Below, piece after piece: positions 16,645 through 26,612 of a stretch of DNA of 64,000 nucleotides. Position 1 is the first letter of the stretch; each line of letters begins with the position of its first letter. The stretch spans positions 1-64,000 of the forward strand of contig CAJULF010000002.1 in assembly GCA_910587135.1 (NCBI GenBank), read 5' to 3'. The notes beneath the pieces are model-generated. The model saw only the letters and a program-made list of their open reading frames with translations, did not search any database and was not told the origin of the DNA. The stretch is from an uncultured Oscillospiraceae bacterium. GTDB lineage: Bacteria; Bacillota; Clostridia; Oscillospirales; Ruminococcaceae. The position numbers and the translations under genes are program-made.

Positions 16645-17136
16645 TTATATATGAGTTTTCTCACGGAATATTTTCTTGCTCGAACCAAAAGTGAATGTAT
16701 CGGCAAGCCACTTGCCGCCGCTCTGCACCATTGTAAACGTATGCAGAAAACGCTCCTTTCCCTTGGTATCGAGAACGAACTCGACAATCGCTTTTTTCTG
16801 CGACTTCATTCGGAAAATCGCCGTGCAGTCGCCGTTGATATACCCATACATCGGCTTAGTCCCGAACGACCTCGCGTAGCCGCGCCTGATGAGCCTTGCG
16901 GTACAACGACCATCAACGATATTTTTGACGTTCGAGCGGTAATTCTCCCACATTAGGTCGCGTTCGTTTTTTTCTTCCTCGGCTGACAGTTCCTTGCTTC
17001 GACCGCGGATTTCGCAGTCCTTTTCGAACATGGAACTTTCCTGCTCGTTTATCAGCCGCAACAGGTCAAGCAAAGCCTCAAAGACCTCAGCTTGCTTATC
17101 CTTGAATTTGTCTGCGGCTTCGTTGATTACCTTCAT
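16645..17136 (-). CDS. Accessory protein of a three-member paralogous family (copy 1)
   Basis: The 163-aa protein begins MKVINEAADKFKDKQAEVFE, almost the same as the gene at 18030-18527 (MKIINEASDKFKDKQDEV), and shares the layout of 18554-19042: a charged helical N-terminal half, then YGYINGDCTAIFRMKSQKKAIVEF, then a strand ending in GGKWLADTF. This helix-then-sheet pattern suits an NTF2-like fold of the kind used by some immunity proteins (RhsIA-type), but that is inference. There is no signal peptide. It is preceded by a broken gene and followed within 13 bp by the glyoxalase remnant, all inside the pur locus. Confidence 0.75.
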   Translation of the reverse strand: MKVINEAADKFKDKQAEVFEALLDLLRLINEQESSMFEKDCEIRGRSKELSAEEEKNERDLMWENYRSNVKNIVDGRCTARLIRRGYARSFGTKPMYGYINGDCTAIFRMKSQKKAIVEFVLDTKGKERFLHTFTMVQSGGKWLADTFTFGSSKKIFREKTHI

Positions 17137-17224
17137 AAACTTACCCTTCTATATCCATAAAGCTGTCATGTTCATCATAATACTTTATCGACTTTAGCAG
17201 CTTTTTGCCGGAAATAACCTAATC

Positions 17225-17482
17225 TTAATCAACTGCCGCCGCAATAACATCTTGGGGCATTTCATCACGATAAACAAATTCAAGATTACTCTGTACGGCA
17301 AATTCGGGCAACATATCGTTGTCGTTATCATCGATTTCGGGTTAAGTAAGAACAAAACATTCCGATTTCAAGTCGAGCCTGACGTTTTTCGCGTATACGC
17401 ACCAGTCCGTGTCTTTATAGAAAGACGCGTCTCCGTCTTGCAGATACCTCTCCTTTATTTCGGCAATCAGTTCTTTAAACAA
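17225..17482 (-). pseudogene. Small acidic protein gene interrupted by an in-frame TAA
   Basis: One minus-strand frame reads without shift through FKELIAEIKERYLQDGDASF, KDTDWCVYAKNVRLDLKSEC and FVLT, then a TAA (17344-17342), then PEIDDNDNDMLPEFAVQSN and LEFVYRDEMPQDVIAAAVD to a second stop. The continuity on both sides of the stop shows one former gene of about 85-95 codons. A tyrosine codon is the likely ancestor of the TAA. No good start codon is visible: a TTG at 17482 lacks a ribosome site. It lies directly downstream of the CbrC-family gene in the accessory cluster. The family is not identified with confidence. Confidence 0.65.
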
Positions 17483-17511
17483 ATACTTTTGCTTTTTCCT
17501 AAAGCTCCCCC

Positions 17512-18527
<1,016 letters not shown>

Positions 18528-18553
18528 AGTTCACCTCAATCATTTTCACGAGT

Positions 18554-19042
18554 TCATAGCTCTATATAAAACCATTTCCGCTCGTTCTCGAAGCCGGAGT
18601 AAACCGCGTCAATAAGCCACTTTCCGTCAACGAGCTTCAGCACGAATTTGTGCTTCTTATCAAAATTTTCTTTATGAAAATGCGTGATAACGGTTGCCGT
18701 ATCGGCTTTGCTCATAGTAAAGTCAACGGTGTATTCTCCCTTGATATAGGCGTATTTCGCGATTTGCCCAATACAGGACGGGTGCTTGAATGCCATTTCT
18801 TTTTCCGTGCATCTGCCCGCTATCACCTCGGCGTACTCCTGTTCGCACTTGTCGAATATCTCCGTTAATCTGTCGCTCCTCTCCTTGTTGTAGGGGAGAT
18901 TTTTCTGCTCCAGTCTTTGATACCGAAGCGCGGCTCTCTCCTGAACAGGCAGGATATCCTCAAGCAGCCCCAGAAGCTCCCGAACGACCTCCTCTGCTTT
19001 TCCCTCATACTTTTTCGGGGTTTTAATGATATTTATATCCAT
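18554..19042 (-). CDS. Accessory protein of a three-member paralogous family (copy 3)
   Basis: The 162-aa protein starts at the ATG one base after the purO stop (TGA-G-ATG), so it is probably translationally coupled to purO. It shares with copies 1 and 2 the sequence YAYIKGEYTVDFTMSKADTA and the closing LVDGKWLIDAVYSGFE...WF. The N-terminus is a different helical segment with several EE pairs. The longer open frame to 19210 overlaps purO and is not used. No catalytic motif is visible. Confidence 0.78.
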   Translation of the reverse strand: MDINIIKTPKKYEGKAEEVVRELLGLLEDILPVQERAALRYQRLEQKNLPYNKERSDRLTEIFDKCEQEYAEVIAGRCTEKEMAFKHPSCIGQIAKYAYIKGEYTVDFTMSKADTATVITHFHKENFDKKHKFVLKLVDGKWLIDAVYSGFENERKWFYIEL

Positions 19043-19043
19043 C

Positions 19044-19772
19044 TCACTTGTTTTTGTTGACAATACGGCTCTCGTATTTGCCTGTTTCAAGGTCGATATA
19101 CCTTGTAAACAGCGAAACCTTGTTGTCGCTGTTGAGATTGCTCCACAAAAGCTCTGTAAAACCGTCAATATCCGTATCGGGAATAACCACGTCTTTCGGC
19201 TCGCCCACAAAGCTCGGCAGACGGCGCACGCCGTTTATCTCCGTTTCGTCCCCCGCATAGGTGTGGATAAAGCTTCCCTCGCCCTTTACGGGAGAGCTGT
19301 AAGCGTAAGTGAAGCGGCGGGTGGAGGCGGGGTCGCCATTGTCGCTTTTTAAAATGGACATGGCATAATTCACCGTGCCGTTCTCAACATGAATAATACC
19401 CGAAATTCTTGGGGTATAGTTGGGTGCGTCGTCCTCATACTCGCGCCCGCGCAGCGACTGCTCAAAGGTCATCTGCTTGTCCATCAATTCAAAAATGGTG
19501 TCTGTCTGGTCGCCGTTGGTAACAATAGTCTTGTTGCCCAGAACACGCACGGGAGCGTAAATAATAAGGTGCGGGTCAACCATTTTTGATGGGTCGAACG
19601 CTTGTGTGCGGATTCCCTCGCCGTCCTCAATAAACACGCGGTTGCGGCTGTTCTCGCTTCTTCCCATGATAAAATAGCCAGTTACCGCCTTTTTCCCGTC
19701 GGGTGAAAGCCCGATAATAATCCCTCTGCCGTGATATGCAAGGGAGTTCAGTTCCTTGTCAAGTGTAACCAT
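19044..19772 (-). CDS. purO: IMP cyclohydrolase, PurO type
   Basis: The 242-aa protein matches the archaeal-type IMP cyclohydrolase family (closure of FAICAR to IMP, last step of purine synthesis). Motifs visible are YHGRGIIIGLSPDGKKAVTG near the N-terminus, YFIMGRSENSRNRVF (about 38-52), the central YTPRISGIIH and the RRFTYAYSSP segment. The start at 19772 has AGGAGGATTT upstream. It complements the stand-alone AICAR transformylase encoded 2.8 kb downstream. Using separate PurO and AICARFT genes instead of bifunctional PurH is known in some clostridia. Confidence 0.9.
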   Translation of the reverse strand: MVTLDKELNSLAYHGRGIIIGLSPDGKKAVTGYFIMGRSENSRNRVFIEDGEGIRTQAFDPSKMVDPHLIIYAPVRVLGNKTIVTNGDQTDTIFELMDKQMTFEQSLRGREYEDDAPNYTPRISGIIHVENGTVNYAMSILKSDNGDPASTRRFTYAYSSPVKGEGSFIHTYAGDETEINGVRRLPSFVGEPKDVVIPDTDIDGFTELLWSNLNSDNKVSLFTRYIDLETGKYESRIVNKNK

Positions 19773-19780
19773 AAATCCTC

Positions 19781-20521
19781 CTAAAATGTCCCTAAATAGC
19801 ATTTCGCCTTATATTTTACGGTAACCTTACCGTTATGGCTGTGCTTTGAGAAAGCCTGTTTCAGTTCCTCTACAAAAGACTCGTAATCCTTGTCACCTTT
19901 TTTCAGTGCGTATGAGCGCGACAGCGTATCTCCGACAAAGCCACCGCAGTCCGCTTCTATATTATTTTCACAGCAAAAATATTCCAAGTTTGAAAAGTAC
20001 TCATTTCTTAAAAACAAATCGCCCTGTTCGCTTGTTCTTTTTCCAATATGTCCTGTGTGAAACGTTCCGCAGAATTTCATGCAGACCGAATCACGCTCCT
20101 TTGAGATCTCACAATCCTCATAGTTACGCTCGTTAAATATTACCGCTGCCTTGCCGCCTTTTATCAGAATACGGCAACATTCCGTCTTAAATTTATCCTC
20201 ATCAAACCAATGAAATGCCTGCGCCGCCGTTACCAAACCGACAGAATTATCCGCAAGTCCCGTACTCTCCGCCGGAGCGTTCATGACCGTAATGCCGCCT
20301 ATCTGTTCCAATATTCCGCGCATATCCGCGTTAGGCTCGACTGCAATAACGCTCCACGGTTTTTTGAGCAGACAGCGTGTGAATTTTCCCGTTCCCGCGC
20401 CGATATCCGCGACCTTCTCACAATATGCTTTTTCATAAAGAAAATCAATCAGTTTATCAGGGTAATCCGGACGAAACCGTTCATACAAATCTGCCTTGCC
20501 GGTAAATTTTTCTTCGTTCAT
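19781..20521 (-). CDS. Class I SAM-dependent methyltransferase
   Basis: The 246-aa protein has the opening FTGKADLYERFRPDYP typical of the small-molecule methyltransferase group (UbiE/BioC-like), the SAM-binding motif I VADIGAGTGKFT, motif II AVEPNADM and the TAAQAFHWFD segment. The substrate is unknown. ATG 20521 overlaps the stop of the preceding gene (TGATG), showing translational coupling, and purO starts nine bases after its end. It is therefore inside the pur transcript although it has no known role in purine synthesis. Confidence 0.85.
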   Translation of the reverse strand: MNEEKFTGKADLYERFRPDYPDKLIDFLYEKAYCEKVADIGAGTGKFTRCLLKKPWSVIAVEPNADMRGILEQIGGITVMNAPAESTGLADNSVGLVTAAQAFHWFDEDKFKTECCRILIKGGKAAVIFNERNYEDCEISKERDSVCMKFCGTFHTGHIGKRTSEQGDLFLRNEYFSNLEYFCCENNIEADCGGFVGDTLSRSYALKKGDKDYESFVEELKQAFSKHSHNGKVTVKYKAKCYLGTF

Positions 20522-21048
20522 CAACAGTTCCTCGCGTAGTTCCACTTTTTCTTCAGAAGCTTCTCATTCCAGGGGCTTACACCGCGAAACTCCCCCGCAT
20601 AAACCGCAACGTCGCCATGCAGCGCGATCTCCATTATTTCATCGGGCACAGGGTCGAAGCTCAGCTTCAGGCTGAACGCGGGCGGGCAATCCTCGTCGGT
20701 AAGATATCCAAATCGCTCAAACACCAGTCTTTCCGGTGAAAGCACCTTCAACAAGTCGGTTACCGGCGCATTCCCATCATACTCAAAATCGCCGATATCA
20801 AAGTCGTCGCCGCGCTCATCCAGCATATCCGTTAAGTATTCCCCAAGCGCCGCGAACAGCTTAATGAGCGCGGGATACTCCGCGAGATTTTCTAAGGTTA
20901 TCCCTTCAAAATACTCCGCACATCTCAGCGCGTAGGTATCGCCGCAGTTCTTTGCCAGAAATGGTATCTCTCTGCCGAAAAGAGGTGATTCAAGCCGCCC
21001 GTCAAGACAGTTGAAATAAGATGTGTTGCTCAGCGAGTAATCTTTCAT
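20521..21048 (-). CDS. Uncharacterised accessory protein, related to its upstream neighbour
   Basis: The 175-aa soluble acidic protein has a C-terminal domain LSFDPVPDEIMEIALHGDVA followed by VYAGEFRGVSPW, which parallels the neighbour's CSWEAEHGLEITI...LVYLGAFEGHGAW. The two look like divergent copies of one domain, possibly the DUF6985-type domain found in immunity-like clusters (inference). AAGGAG precedes the ATG. The stop overlaps the next gene's ATG. It lies between purN and purO. Confidence 0.75.
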   Translation of the reverse strand: MKDYSLSNTSYFNCLDGRLESPLFGREIPFLAKNCGDTYALRCAEYFEGITLENLAEYPALIKLFAALGEYLTDMLDERGDDFDIGDFEYDGNAPVTDLLKVLSPERLVFERFGYLTDEDCPPAFSLKLSFDPVPDEIMEIALHGDVAVYAGEFRGVSPWNEKLLKKKWNYARNC

Positions 21049-21050
21049 AT

Positions 21051-21557
21051 TTACTCCTTAACGCCGTTCACAAAATTCCATTCGTCATCGGGGTCAAATT
21101 TGCCCCACGCGCCATGACCCTCAAAAGCCCCGAGGTATACCAGCTTATTGTCAAGAATTGTTATCTCCAGACCGTGCTCTGCTTCCCACGAGCAGTTGCA
21201 TTCGAGATGTAATCCGATTCGTTCGTCCTCCGGCTCGTCTACTATAAGAAAACTCGGATATATCTGTGATTTTATCTCCTCGGCGGGAGTTTCCTCGGTG
21301 ACCTTTATTGTCATTTCATTGTATTCGTCCCACTCGTCGCCGCAAAGGTCGATAAAATACAGACAATAGCGCTTGGCAGCCTCCCAGATATCCCTTACGG
21401 TTTCCTCGGGAAGACTGTTAAGCGCTTCGGCGCACTTCTCCGCGTAGGAGATGTCAACGTTCTCGTCCAGCGATACCGATATCTCCTCATCAAACAGCTC
21501 CCAGCGCATTTTGCCCTCCGGACCGTATTCCGTATCATGCAGATCTTTAATCCACAT
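21051..21557 (-). CDS. Uncharacterised accessory protein overlapping the end of purN
   Basis: The 168-aa soluble acidic protein has ATG 21557 inside the last codons of purN (11-bp overlap), with GGGAGGG upstream. The C-terminal segment HLECNCSWEAEHGLEITILD and the following YLGAFEGHGAW resemble the next gene, so the pair probably arose by duplication. A DUF6985-like immunity-associated fold is possible but unproven. The overlap with purN fixes it in the pur transcript. Confidence 0.75.
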   Translation of the reverse strand: MWIKDLHDTEYGPEGKMRWELFDEEISVSLDENVDISYAEKCAEALNSLPEETVRDIWEAAKRYCLYFIDLCGDEWDEYNEMTIKVTEETPAEEIKSQIYPSFLIVDEPEDERIGLHLECNCSWEAEHGLEITILDNKLVYLGAFEGHGAWGKFDPDDEWNFVNGVKE

Positions 21558-22170
21558 AAGCTTTGCCCTCCCGTATTGTGATTCTGCCCTCGCAGAACAG
21601 TGATACCGCTCTGGGCAGCAATTCCCATTCCGCCTGTTCCATAACCCGCTTTTGCAGAGTTTCGGGGGTATCGCTGTTTTCCACGGCGACAGCCTTTTGC
21701 AGAATGATCGGTCCGCCGTCGCACACCTCCGTGACAAAATGCACGGTAGCTCCCGTCAGCTTCACGCCGCTTTGCAGCACCGCCTCGTGAACGTGCAGCC
21801 CGTAGAATCCCTTTCCGCAGAACGACGGTATAAGCGCGGGGTGAACGTTCATCATTTTATAGGGAAACGCTCTTACAATCTGCTCGTCCAGAATGGTCAT
21901 AAAGCCCGCGTACACCACTAAGTCCGCCTTTTCCTCCAGAAGCGCCTCGGTGACCGCCTTAGTGTAAAGCGCCGCGTCCGCGTATTCCTTTCGGGGAATG
22001 ACCCGCGTTTTAACACCAGCCTTTGCAGCACGCTCCAGCGCGAACGCTCCATCCTTTGAAGAAATAACGCAGCTAACCTTGCCGCCCTTTATTTCACCGC
22101 GGCTCTGCGCGTCGAGGATAGCCTGCAAATTTGTTCCGCCGCCCGACACCAGCACACAGATGTTCTTCAT
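21547..22170 (-). CDS. purN: Phosphoribosylglycinamide formyltransferase
   Basis: The 207-aa GAR transformylase uses 10-formyl-THF (third step of the pathway). It shows the N-terminal VLVSGGGTNLQAILDA, the catalytic MNVHPALIPSF region, the HEAVLQSGVKLTGATVHFV motif and the aspartate of CDGGPI. Length is normal. GGAGGGTAC precedes the ATG. It is separated from purM by one accessory gene and overlaps another accessory gene at its 3' end. Confidence 0.96.
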   Translation of the reverse strand: MKNICVLVSGGGTNLQAILDAQSRGEIKGGKVSCVISSKDGAFALERAAKAGVKTRVIPRKEYADAALYTKAVTEALLEEKADLVVYAGFMTILDEQIVRAFPYKMMNVHPALIPSFCGKGFYGLHVHEAVLQSGVKLTGATVHFVTEVCDGGPIILQKAVAVENSDTPETLQKRVMEQAEWELLPRAVSLFCEGRITIREGKAYVD

Positions 22171-22179
22171 AGTACCCTC

Positions 22180-22743
22180 CTACAGGCTCATCATATCGTC
22201 CATCCCGCTTTTCAGCGATATCTCTATACCGGTATAGCTTGATTCGTCGCGGGTGGACATATCCTGTTCAAAATCAACATACTCCGCGGTGATGACATAA
22301 TCCCCGAGATAGACATGCTGCAAGACCTCGCAGTCCTCACCCTCCTTCACCGCGTCAAGCCAGTGCCTGCCATTTATGGTAAGCTTTCCGGTGAATATCT
22401 TTTTGGGTGTCTGCGGGTACGTTTCTCCGTGATTAAGCTCTATACCGAAGCAGGTAAGCACCTTTCCGTTCATGGTGTAGCAGTTCAGTCCCAAATCGTC
22501 CCAGACATAATTCACACGGTTGGTGACCATACCCTCGCCGTGCATTCCCTCAAGAAATTTTCTGTCCTCTTCCTTGGTCTTGAATTTTATCGAGCGGGGA
22601 GTTCCCAACACCTCGATAAGCGGGTCAATGTGCATGGGCACCTCAAAATTTCTCCCGTTAATGGTGATATTGTTTTCGGTTATGTCTATCGTGCAGTTTG
22701 AATCGTTCCGCACAACGCCCTTTTTCTTGAAAAGTCCGAACAT
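22180..22743 (-). CDS. Uncharacterised accessory protein between purM and purN
   Basis: The 187-aa protein starts at an ATG that shares one base with the purM stop (TAATG), and purN starts ten bases after its end, so it is co-transcribed with both. A short basic start (FGLFKKKG) is followed by a beta-rich domain with VNYVWDDLGLNCYT, a motif seen in small uncharacterised proteins of immunity-type clusters. It has no membrane or signal segment. No purine-related motif is visible. Confidence 0.75.
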   Translation of the reverse strand: MFGLFKKKGVVRNDSNCTIDITENNITINGRNFEVPMHIDPLIEVLGTPRSIKFKTKEEDRKFLEGMHGEGMVTNRVNYVWDDLGLNCYTMNGKVLTCFGIELNHGETYPQTPKKIFTGKLTINGRHWLDAVKEGEDCEVLQHVYLGDYVITAEYVDFEQDMSTRDESSYTGIEISLKSGMDDMMSL

Positions 22744-23774
22744 TACAGCACCACTCCTTCGTCGCCCGAAATCGTTTCTCCTATAATATACGCCTTTTCG
22801 CCGTTTTCCGCAAGAATATCCACCGTTTTTTGCGCGTCGGTCTTATCAACGACCAGAGTCATGCCGATACCCATATTGAACGTGTTGTACATATCGTGCT
22901 CAGGGATATTGCCCTCACGCTGCATAAGCCCGAATATCGCGGGAACCTCGTAGGAGTTTTTGTCGATCTTCGCGGAAATACCCTCGGGCAGAGCGCGGGG
23001 GATATTCTCATAAAATCCGCCGCCCGTAATATGGGATATCCCCTTTACATTCACCTTGGATATAACGTCAAGAACCGCCTTGACGTAAATTCTTGTGGGG
23101 GTGAGCAGCGCGTCGCCAAGCGACGTACCCAGTTCGGGGTAGAAAGTCTTCAGGTTCTGATCGTTTACATTGAAAATCTTTCTAACAAGCGAGAAGCCGT
23201 TGGAATGCACTCCGCTCGAAGCGATACCGACGATAGCGTCCCCTGCCTTTATTCCAGACGGATCGATTATCTTGTCCCTGTCAACTATACCCGTGCTGTA
23301 ACCCGCGATGTCGTATTCGTCCTCCGCCATCATTCCGGGGTGCTCCGCGGTCTCGCCGCCCACAAGAGCGCAGCCCGCCTGAACACAGCCCTCCGCAACG
23401 CCCTTGACTATCTCCGCGACCTTTTCGGGCACGTTCTTTCCTATCGCGATATAATCCAGGAAAAACAGCGGCTTTGCTCCGCAGCAGATTATATCGTTCA
23501 CGCACATCGCCACACAGTCTATACCGATGGTATCGTGCCTGTCCATCAGCATGGCGAGTTTGAGCTTTGTTCCAACGCCGTCCGTTCCGCTTACCAGCAC
23601 GGGATCTTTCATTCCCGTAAGATCGGGAGCAAACAGCCCGCCGAAGCCGCCGATACCCGAAACGCACCCCGCTGTCTCCGTCCTCTTTATATGCTCCTTC
23701 ATGAGCCGAACCGACTCATACCCCGCGGTAACGTCAACTCCCGCCGCCTTATAACTATCACTGTAACTTTTCAT
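22743..23774 (-). CDS. purM: Phosphoribosylformylglycinamidine cyclo-ligase (AIR synthetase)
   Basis: The 343-aa ATP-dependent enzyme closes FGAM to AIR. Its features are the N-terminal [26 protein letters not shown], the ATP-binding [26 protein letters not shown] and, in the middle, [10 protein letters not shown]. Length is typical. Upstream is a purF-purM intergenic region with a long hairpin. The downstream accessory gene overlaps by one base. Large frames on the opposite strand are shadows. Confidence 0.97.
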   Translation of the reverse strand: MKSYSDSYKAAGVDVTAGYESVRLMKEHIKRTETAGCVSGIGGFGGLFAPDLTGMKDPVLVSGTDGVGTKLKLAMLMDRHDTIGIDCVAMCVNDIICCGAKPLFFLDYIAIGKNVPEKVAEIVKGVAEGCVQAGCALVGGETAEHPGMMAEDEYDIAGYSTGIVDRDKIIDPSGIKAGDAIVGIASSGVHSNGFSLVRKIFNVNDQNLKTFYPELGTSLGDALLTPTRIYVKAVLDVISKVNVKGISHITGGGFYENIPRALPEGISAKIDKNSYEVPAIFGLMQREGNIPEHDMYNTFNMGIGMTLVVDKTDAQKTVDILAENGEKAYIIGETISGDEGVVL

Positions 23775-23810
23775 TTAAAACCTCACAAATAAATCCGACA
23801 AATAACAGCA

Positions 23811-23878
23811 TATAGCTGACAGTCATCGTATAAACTTCTCCGAAGTCTATACCAAAACCGACGACCGTCAGCTGTATA
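23811..23878 (-). other. Long hairpin in the purF-purM intergenic region
   Basis: TATAGCTGACAGTCATCG pairs, with small mismatches, with the complement segment ACGACCGTCAGCTGTATA, and an inner ACTTC/GAAGT hairpin continues it. The structure fills most of the 109-bp gap between purF and purM. No U tract follows on the minus strand, so it is more likely an mRNA processing or stability site than a terminator. Confidence 0.6.
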
Positions 23879-23883
23879 CGTCA

Positions 23884-25308
23884 TCATTCCTCAATTTTCA
23901 TTTCAAACTTATCCTTGGGCATTTCGTCGGGAACGTCAATCGGGTATTTGCCCGTGAAGCAGCCGCGGCAGAAGCCGCAGCCCGCGTCCTCGGCGATTTT
24001 CAGAACCGCGTCGGTGCTCAGGAATCCCAGCGAGTCAACGCCTATTATCTCTGCGATTTCCGAAACGGTGTGCTTGTTGGCTATAAGATTTTCCTTGCTG
24101 TCAATATCCGTTCCGAAGTAGCACTCGCTGATAAACATCGGCGCGGAAAATCTCATGTGTATCTCCTTTGCGCCCGCGCTTCTCAGCAGCTTTACAACCT
24201 TTGCGGATGTAGTGCCCCTCACCATGGAATCGTCAACTACAACGACGCGCTTGCCGCGCACCGTTTCATCAACGACGTTCAGCTTTATGTTTACAGAGTT
24301 TTCTCTCATGCTCTGCGTGGGCTGTATGAACGTTCTTCCGATATAGCGGTTCTTGACGAAGCCCACGCCATAGGGTATACCGCTCTCCTGCGAGAAGCCC
24401 AGCGCAGCGTCAAGACCGCTGTCGGGGCAGCCTATGACAACGTCCGCATCGCATGGGTGCTCCTGAGCAAGAAATCTTCCAGCTCTCAGTCGTGCCTTGT
24501 GTACGCTGCATCCCTCTATAACGGAATCGGGGCGGGCGAAATAAATAAACTCAAACACGCACAGGGAGCTTTTACCGCCGCAATGTGTCTTTATGCTCTC
24601 AACGCCGTTTTCGTCGATAACAACTATCTCCCCTGGTTCAAGGTTGCGGACAAACTTTGCGCCCACGCTGTCAAGGGCGCAGGTTTCGCTTGCCACCACA
24701 TAGCCCTCCCCGTTGGGAAGCTCGCCAAGACACAGCGGGCGGAAGCCCTGCGGGTCACGGGCGGCTATCAGCTTTTTCGGGGACATAACGCACATGGAAT
24801 ATGCGCCCTTTATGCGCTCCATAGCATGCTCCACCGCCTCCTGGATAGAGCGGCTGGTAAGGCGTGCACGGGTTATCTCATAGGAAATGACCTCCGTATC
24901 GCTGGTGCTGTGGAAGATAGCACCGTTAAGCTCAAACTCCCGCCGCAAATCAAGCGCGTTTATGAGATTTCCGTTATGCGCGATGGCAAGCGCGCCCTTC
25001 ATGTGCCTTACCACCATGGGCTGGCAGTTGGCGGCGTTCACGTTTCCCGTGGTGGAGTAGCGGACGTGCCCGACGGCTATCCGTCCCGCCTCAAATTCGC
25101 TCAAAACCCGTTCGGTGAACACCTCGTTCACAAGCCCCACGCCCTTATGAGTTTTGAAAACTCCGCGGTCGTTCACAACTATTCCGCAGCTCTCCTGACC
25201 TCTGTGCTGAAGAGCGTACAAGCCAAAATAAGTTAAGGACGCCACATTAGTCGGCTTATTTGTATAAATCCCGAATACGCCGCATTCCTCATGTATACTG
25301 TCGAACAT
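23884..25308 (-). CDS. purF: Amidophosphoribosyltransferase
   Basis: The 474-aa enzyme catalyses the committed first step of purine synthesis (PRPP plus glutamine to phosphoribosylamine). A short N-terminal propeptide MFDSIHEE precedes the catalytic Cys of CGVFGIY, as in the clostridial/Bacillus type that matures by propeptide removal. The PRPP-binding motif VVVDDSMVRGTT is near residue 355. Cysteines that could ligate a 4Fe-4S cluster occur in the C-terminal CGFCRGC segment. A purC gene lies 35 bp upstream on the same strand. Confidence 0.97.
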   Translation of the reverse strand: MFDSIHEECGVFGIYTNKPTNVASLTYFGLYALQHRGQESCGIVVNDRGVFKTHKGVGLVNEVFTERVLSEFEAGRIAVGHVRYSTTGNVNAANCQPMVVRHMKGALAIAHNGNLINALDLRREFELNGAIFHSTSDTEVISYEITRARLTSRSIQEAVEHAMERIKGAYSMCVMSPKKLIAARDPQGFRPLCLGELPNGEGYVVASETCALDSVGAKFVRNLEPGEIVVIDENGVESIKTHCGGKSSLCVFEFIYFARPDSVIEGCSVHKARLRAGRFLAQEHPCDADVVIGCPDSGLDAALGFSQESGIPYGVGFVKNRYIGRTFIQPTQSMRENSVNIKLNVVDETVRGKRVVVVDDSMVRGTTSAKVVKLLRSAGAKEIHMRFSAPMFISECYFGTDIDSKENLIANKHTVSEIAEIIGVDSLGFLSTDAVLKIAEDAGCGFCRGCFTGKYPIDVPDEMPKDKFEMKIEE

Positions 25309-25343
25309 GGAAAACCTTTCCTTTCGGTATTATTCTGATAATG

Positions 25344-26057
25344 TTATCCGAAAATCCTGCGCATCATTTCGTTGTATGCGTCCTCTACGCCGCCCATATC
25401 ACGGCGGAATCTGTCCTTATCCAGCTTCTCGTGGGTGGTGCTGTCCCAGAAACGGCAGGTATCGGGGGATATCTCGTCCGCAAGCACTATCTGCCCGTGG
25501 AAGCGCCCGAACTCGATTTTGAAATCGATAAGGTCAACGTTAATTTCCTTAAAGAATTTCAGCATGAACTCGTTCACCTTGAACGCGTATTCAGATATGG
25601 TATCAATTTCTTCTTTTGTTGCAAGGTCAAGTGCCAGCGCGTAGTAATCGTTGATGAACGGGTCGCCGAGGTCGTCGTTCTTGTAGCTGAACTCCAGCGT
25701 CGGGCAGGAGAGCTTTCTTCCCTCCTCAATGCCGAGCTTCTTGGAGAAGCTGCCCGCGGCAACGTTTCTTACAATAACCTCAAGTGGAACTATCTCAACT
25801 CTTTTAACCAGAGTTTCACGGTCGGAAAGCTCCTCAACATAATGCGTGGGAACGCCCTCCTTTTCCAGCAGCTTGAACATGAAGTTTGTCATCTTGTTGT
25901 TGATTACGCCCTTACCGCTGATAGTACCTTTCTTCTCACCGTTGAAAGCGGTCGCGTCGTCCTTGTAATCGACAATTACCATATCGGGGTCGGTGGTCGC
26001 GTAGACCTTCTTTGCCTTGCCCTCGTACAGCTGTTCAGTCTTTGTTGCGTTTGCCAT
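25344..26057 (-). CDS. purC: SAICAR synthetase
   Basis: The 237-aa enzyme joins CAIR and aspartate. Visible motifs are [12 protein letters not shown] (ATP-binding loop), the central [20 protein letters not shown] and the [16 protein letters not shown] motif. ATG 26057 has GGAGGATTT upstream; the slightly longer frame to 26075 starts within that ribosome site. It is followed after 35 bp by purF. Upstream is a 108-bp gap with a palindromic hairpin, then the isomerase fragment. Confidence 0.97.
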   Translation of the reverse strand: MANATKTEQLYEGKAKKVYATTDPDMVIVDYKDDATAFNGEKKGTISGKGVINNKMTNFMFKLLEKEGVPTHYVEELSDRETLVKRVEIVPLEVIVRNVAAGSFSKKLGIEEGRKLSCPTLEFSYKNDDLGDPFINDYYALALDLATKEEIDTISEYAFKVNEFMLKFFKEINVDLIDFKIEFGRFHGQIVLADEISPDTCRFWDSTTHEKLDKDRFRRDMGGVEDAYNEMMRRIFG

Positions 26058-26087
26058 TTTAAAATCCTCCGTCATATTTTTTCGGCT

Positions 26088-26113
26088 GCCGTGAGGGTCG
26101 ACCCTCCGGCGGC
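26088..26113 (-). other. Palindromic hairpin upstream of purC
   Basis: A GC-rich near-perfect palindrome centred on GGGTCGACCC, flanked by complementary GCCG and CGGC. A second short hairpin (AAACCG/CGGTTT) lies about 30 bp further upstream. No U tract follows on the minus strand. It may mark the end of the upstream transcript or a regulatory site for purC. Confidence 0.5.
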
Positions 26114-26165
26114 AATTTAGTTTTTAGATGTATTTAATAAACCGGATTTTACGGTTTATAGCTTA

Positions 26166-26594
26166 TCAAACGGGAAAATCTCCCTCATTCGCTTCGCGGA
26201 AAGCGGTCAGCTTGCGCCTGAACTCCTCGGGGTATTGCTCGTACAAACAGACCTTTCTGTCCGGAAGCGTGATAAAGTCGCCCTTATGAAAGTGCATATT
26301 CAAAATAGGTATCGACAGCTTTTTCGCAATGTCAACGGTATCCAGAACCGTTTCCGTATACGCTGCCGGCGCCCTGTCGTTTATCTCCCATGGGTTTAAA
26401 GCTCCCTCAAGATGCAGCGTGTAGTAGATGCCGTATTTTTCGGCGATCTCCGCAAAGCGGTCAACGTTGATGCGCTCCGGCTGATATTCGGGAAAATCCA
26501 TACTGACCTCGACGAACTGAAGCCCGAGCTGTTGACAATGCGCGGCGCACTCTTCAAGCGTTTTTCCAATAAATGTCGGTATTCCGAAATCCAT
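26166..26594 (-). pseudogene. Truncated sugar phosphate isomerase/epimerase (xylose isomerase-like TIM barrel)
   Basis: The frame encodes the first half of an AP-endonuclease-2/xylose-isomerase-like barrel: MDFGIPTFIGKTLEECAAHC, the FVEVSMDFPEY strand, YYTLHLEG, then ILNMHFHKGDF with the metal-ligand histidines. Family members are about 250-280 aa. This one stops at 142 aa, before the remaining strands. GGGAGG upstream is a good ribosome site, so a shortened protein could still be made. The lost half was not found nearby. Just upstream lies a family-C repeat end. Confidence 0.6.
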
Positions 26595-26612
26595 AATTAC
26601 CTCCCGTTCTTA

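Noticed and set aside
22830..23792. A 320-codon frame on the plus strand opposite purM (with similar ones opposite purF at 24070-25236 and hflX at 9809-10627)
   Set aside because: They are antisense to strongly conserved genes, lack ribosome-binding sites and contain no recognisable domains, so they are shadows of codon usage.
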